A stretch of 64,000 bases of DNA from Paraburkholderia metrosideri. GTDB taxonomy: Bacteria > Pseudomonadota > Gammaproteobacteria > Burkholderiales > Burkholderiaceae. The translations under genes were made by a program, and so were the position numbers. Position 1 is the stretch's first letter, and each line of letters opens with the position of its first letter. Location of the stretch: the NCBI RefSeq assembly GCF_904848625.1, contig NZ_CAJHCP010000009.1, positions 310,001 to 374,000 of the forward strand, read 5' to 3'. Positions 63,648 through 64,000 of the stretch are shown piece after piece. A model generated the notes under the pieces. That model was not told where the DNA came from. It did no database searches and saw nothing but the letters and a program-made list of their open reading frames with translations.

Positions 63648-64000
63648 CGCGAACAGCCCTTCGTCGGCGAGCGCGGTCGACACGATGACGCTGCCCGCGC
63701 TTCGCCTTAAGGCGCTCGGCAAATCGTTCGGCAGCTTCTGGGCGTTGCGCGACGTCAGCATCGACTTTGCAGCAGGCGAAGTCCACGCGTTGCTGGGTGA
63801 GAACGGCGCGGGCAAGTCGACTCTGATCAAGCTGATTGCCGGCGTGCATCGGCCGAGCGAAGGCGGCATGCTCGTCGAAGCAGACGCGCCGCTCAATCTG
63901 GCAACGCCGCGCGACGCGCTGAGCGTCGGGATCGGCGTGGTCCATCAGGAACTTGACCTGTTTGACAATCTGAGCGTGGCCGAAAACATCGCGCTAGGCA
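63634..64000 (+). CDS. sugar ABC transporter ATP-binding protein, 3'-partial
   Basis: The first 122 codons of an RbsA/MglA-type ATPase, running off the window. After a 24-residue leader comes LRLKALGKSFGSFWALRDVS, the Walker A GENGAGKST near residue 60, IAGVHRPSEG and the Q-loop VHQELDLFDNLSVAENIALG. The start at 63634 overlaps the binding-protein gene by 14 bases, suggesting translational coupling. Full-length members have two ATPase domains; the rest lies beyond base 64000. Confidence 0.9.
   Translation, partial: MQPSDANSPSSASAVDTMTLPALRLKALGKSFGSFWALRDVSIDFAAGEVHALLGENGAGKSTLIKLIAGVHRPSEGGMLVEADAPLNLATPRDALSVGIGVVHQELDLFDNLSVAENIALG

Overview
The window is GC-rich, densely coded and carries many LysR regulators, MFS/ABC uptake systems, DUF4148 proteins, an OmpC-type porin and Burkholderia-style type VI secretion (T6SS) genes. 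It looks like an accessory, catabolically versatile part of a beta-proteobacterial replicon, most likely Paraburkholderia, Burkholderia or Caballeronia. No rRNA, tRNA, CRISPR array or replication origin was recognised. All product names are read from motifs and remembered family features; no database search was run.

Layout. 1-3.8 kb: a SET-domain protein, then a three-gene minus-strand operon (two alpha/beta hydrolases and an SDR) divergent from a CGNR zinc-finger regulator. 3.9-8.2 kb: a LysR regulator, an ACS-family transporter and an altronate/galactarate-type dehydratase for sugar acids. 8.2-21 kb: a T6SS island between decayed genes, with tssF, vgrG, two lipoprotein immunity candidates (DUF3304), a Tle1-type phospholipase, a DUF4123 adaptor, PAAR and tssG. 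A piece of vgrG plus the immunity gene is tandemly duplicated. 21-28.6 kb: a LysR-controlled sugar-acid operon with two transporters, an SDR, an IlvD/Edd dehydratase and a beta-hydroxyacid dehydrogenase. 28.6-35 kb: NUDIX, CHAD, GST, an FAD monooxygenase, and a TetR/secreted hydrolase pair around a 32-bp perfect palindrome.

35-40.2 kb holds peroxide and thiol stress functions: katG, a thioredoxin-fold protein, Ohr and two small exported proteins. 40.4-45.6 kb: LysR with an iron alcohol dehydrogenase, and LysR with an orphan amino-acid-type binding protein and a phytanoyl-CoA-type dioxygenase. 45.7-48.9 kb: an exported caspase-like protein downstream of a cyclic-nucleotide-binding MscS channel. 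49-53.7 kb: AraC regulator, DUF1479 dioxygenase, orphan sugar-binding protein and an aldose-dehydrogenase-type aldo/keto reductase, probably a carbohydrate pathway. 53.7-61.6 kb is a graveyard: HMA and acyl-CoA synthetase relics, an intact porin, a truncated carbohydrate-binding module, a twice-broken IS6 transposase, a truncated integrase and a stop-interrupted coiled-coil ORF. The last 2.4 kb is a ribose-type ABC importer running off the end.

The most distinctive parts are the T6SS effector module, where two immunity copies differ almost only in one 49-nt patch; the pairing of lone periplasmic binding proteins with iron dioxygenases at two separate loci; and the first operon, where two enzymes both lack a canonical catalytic residue.
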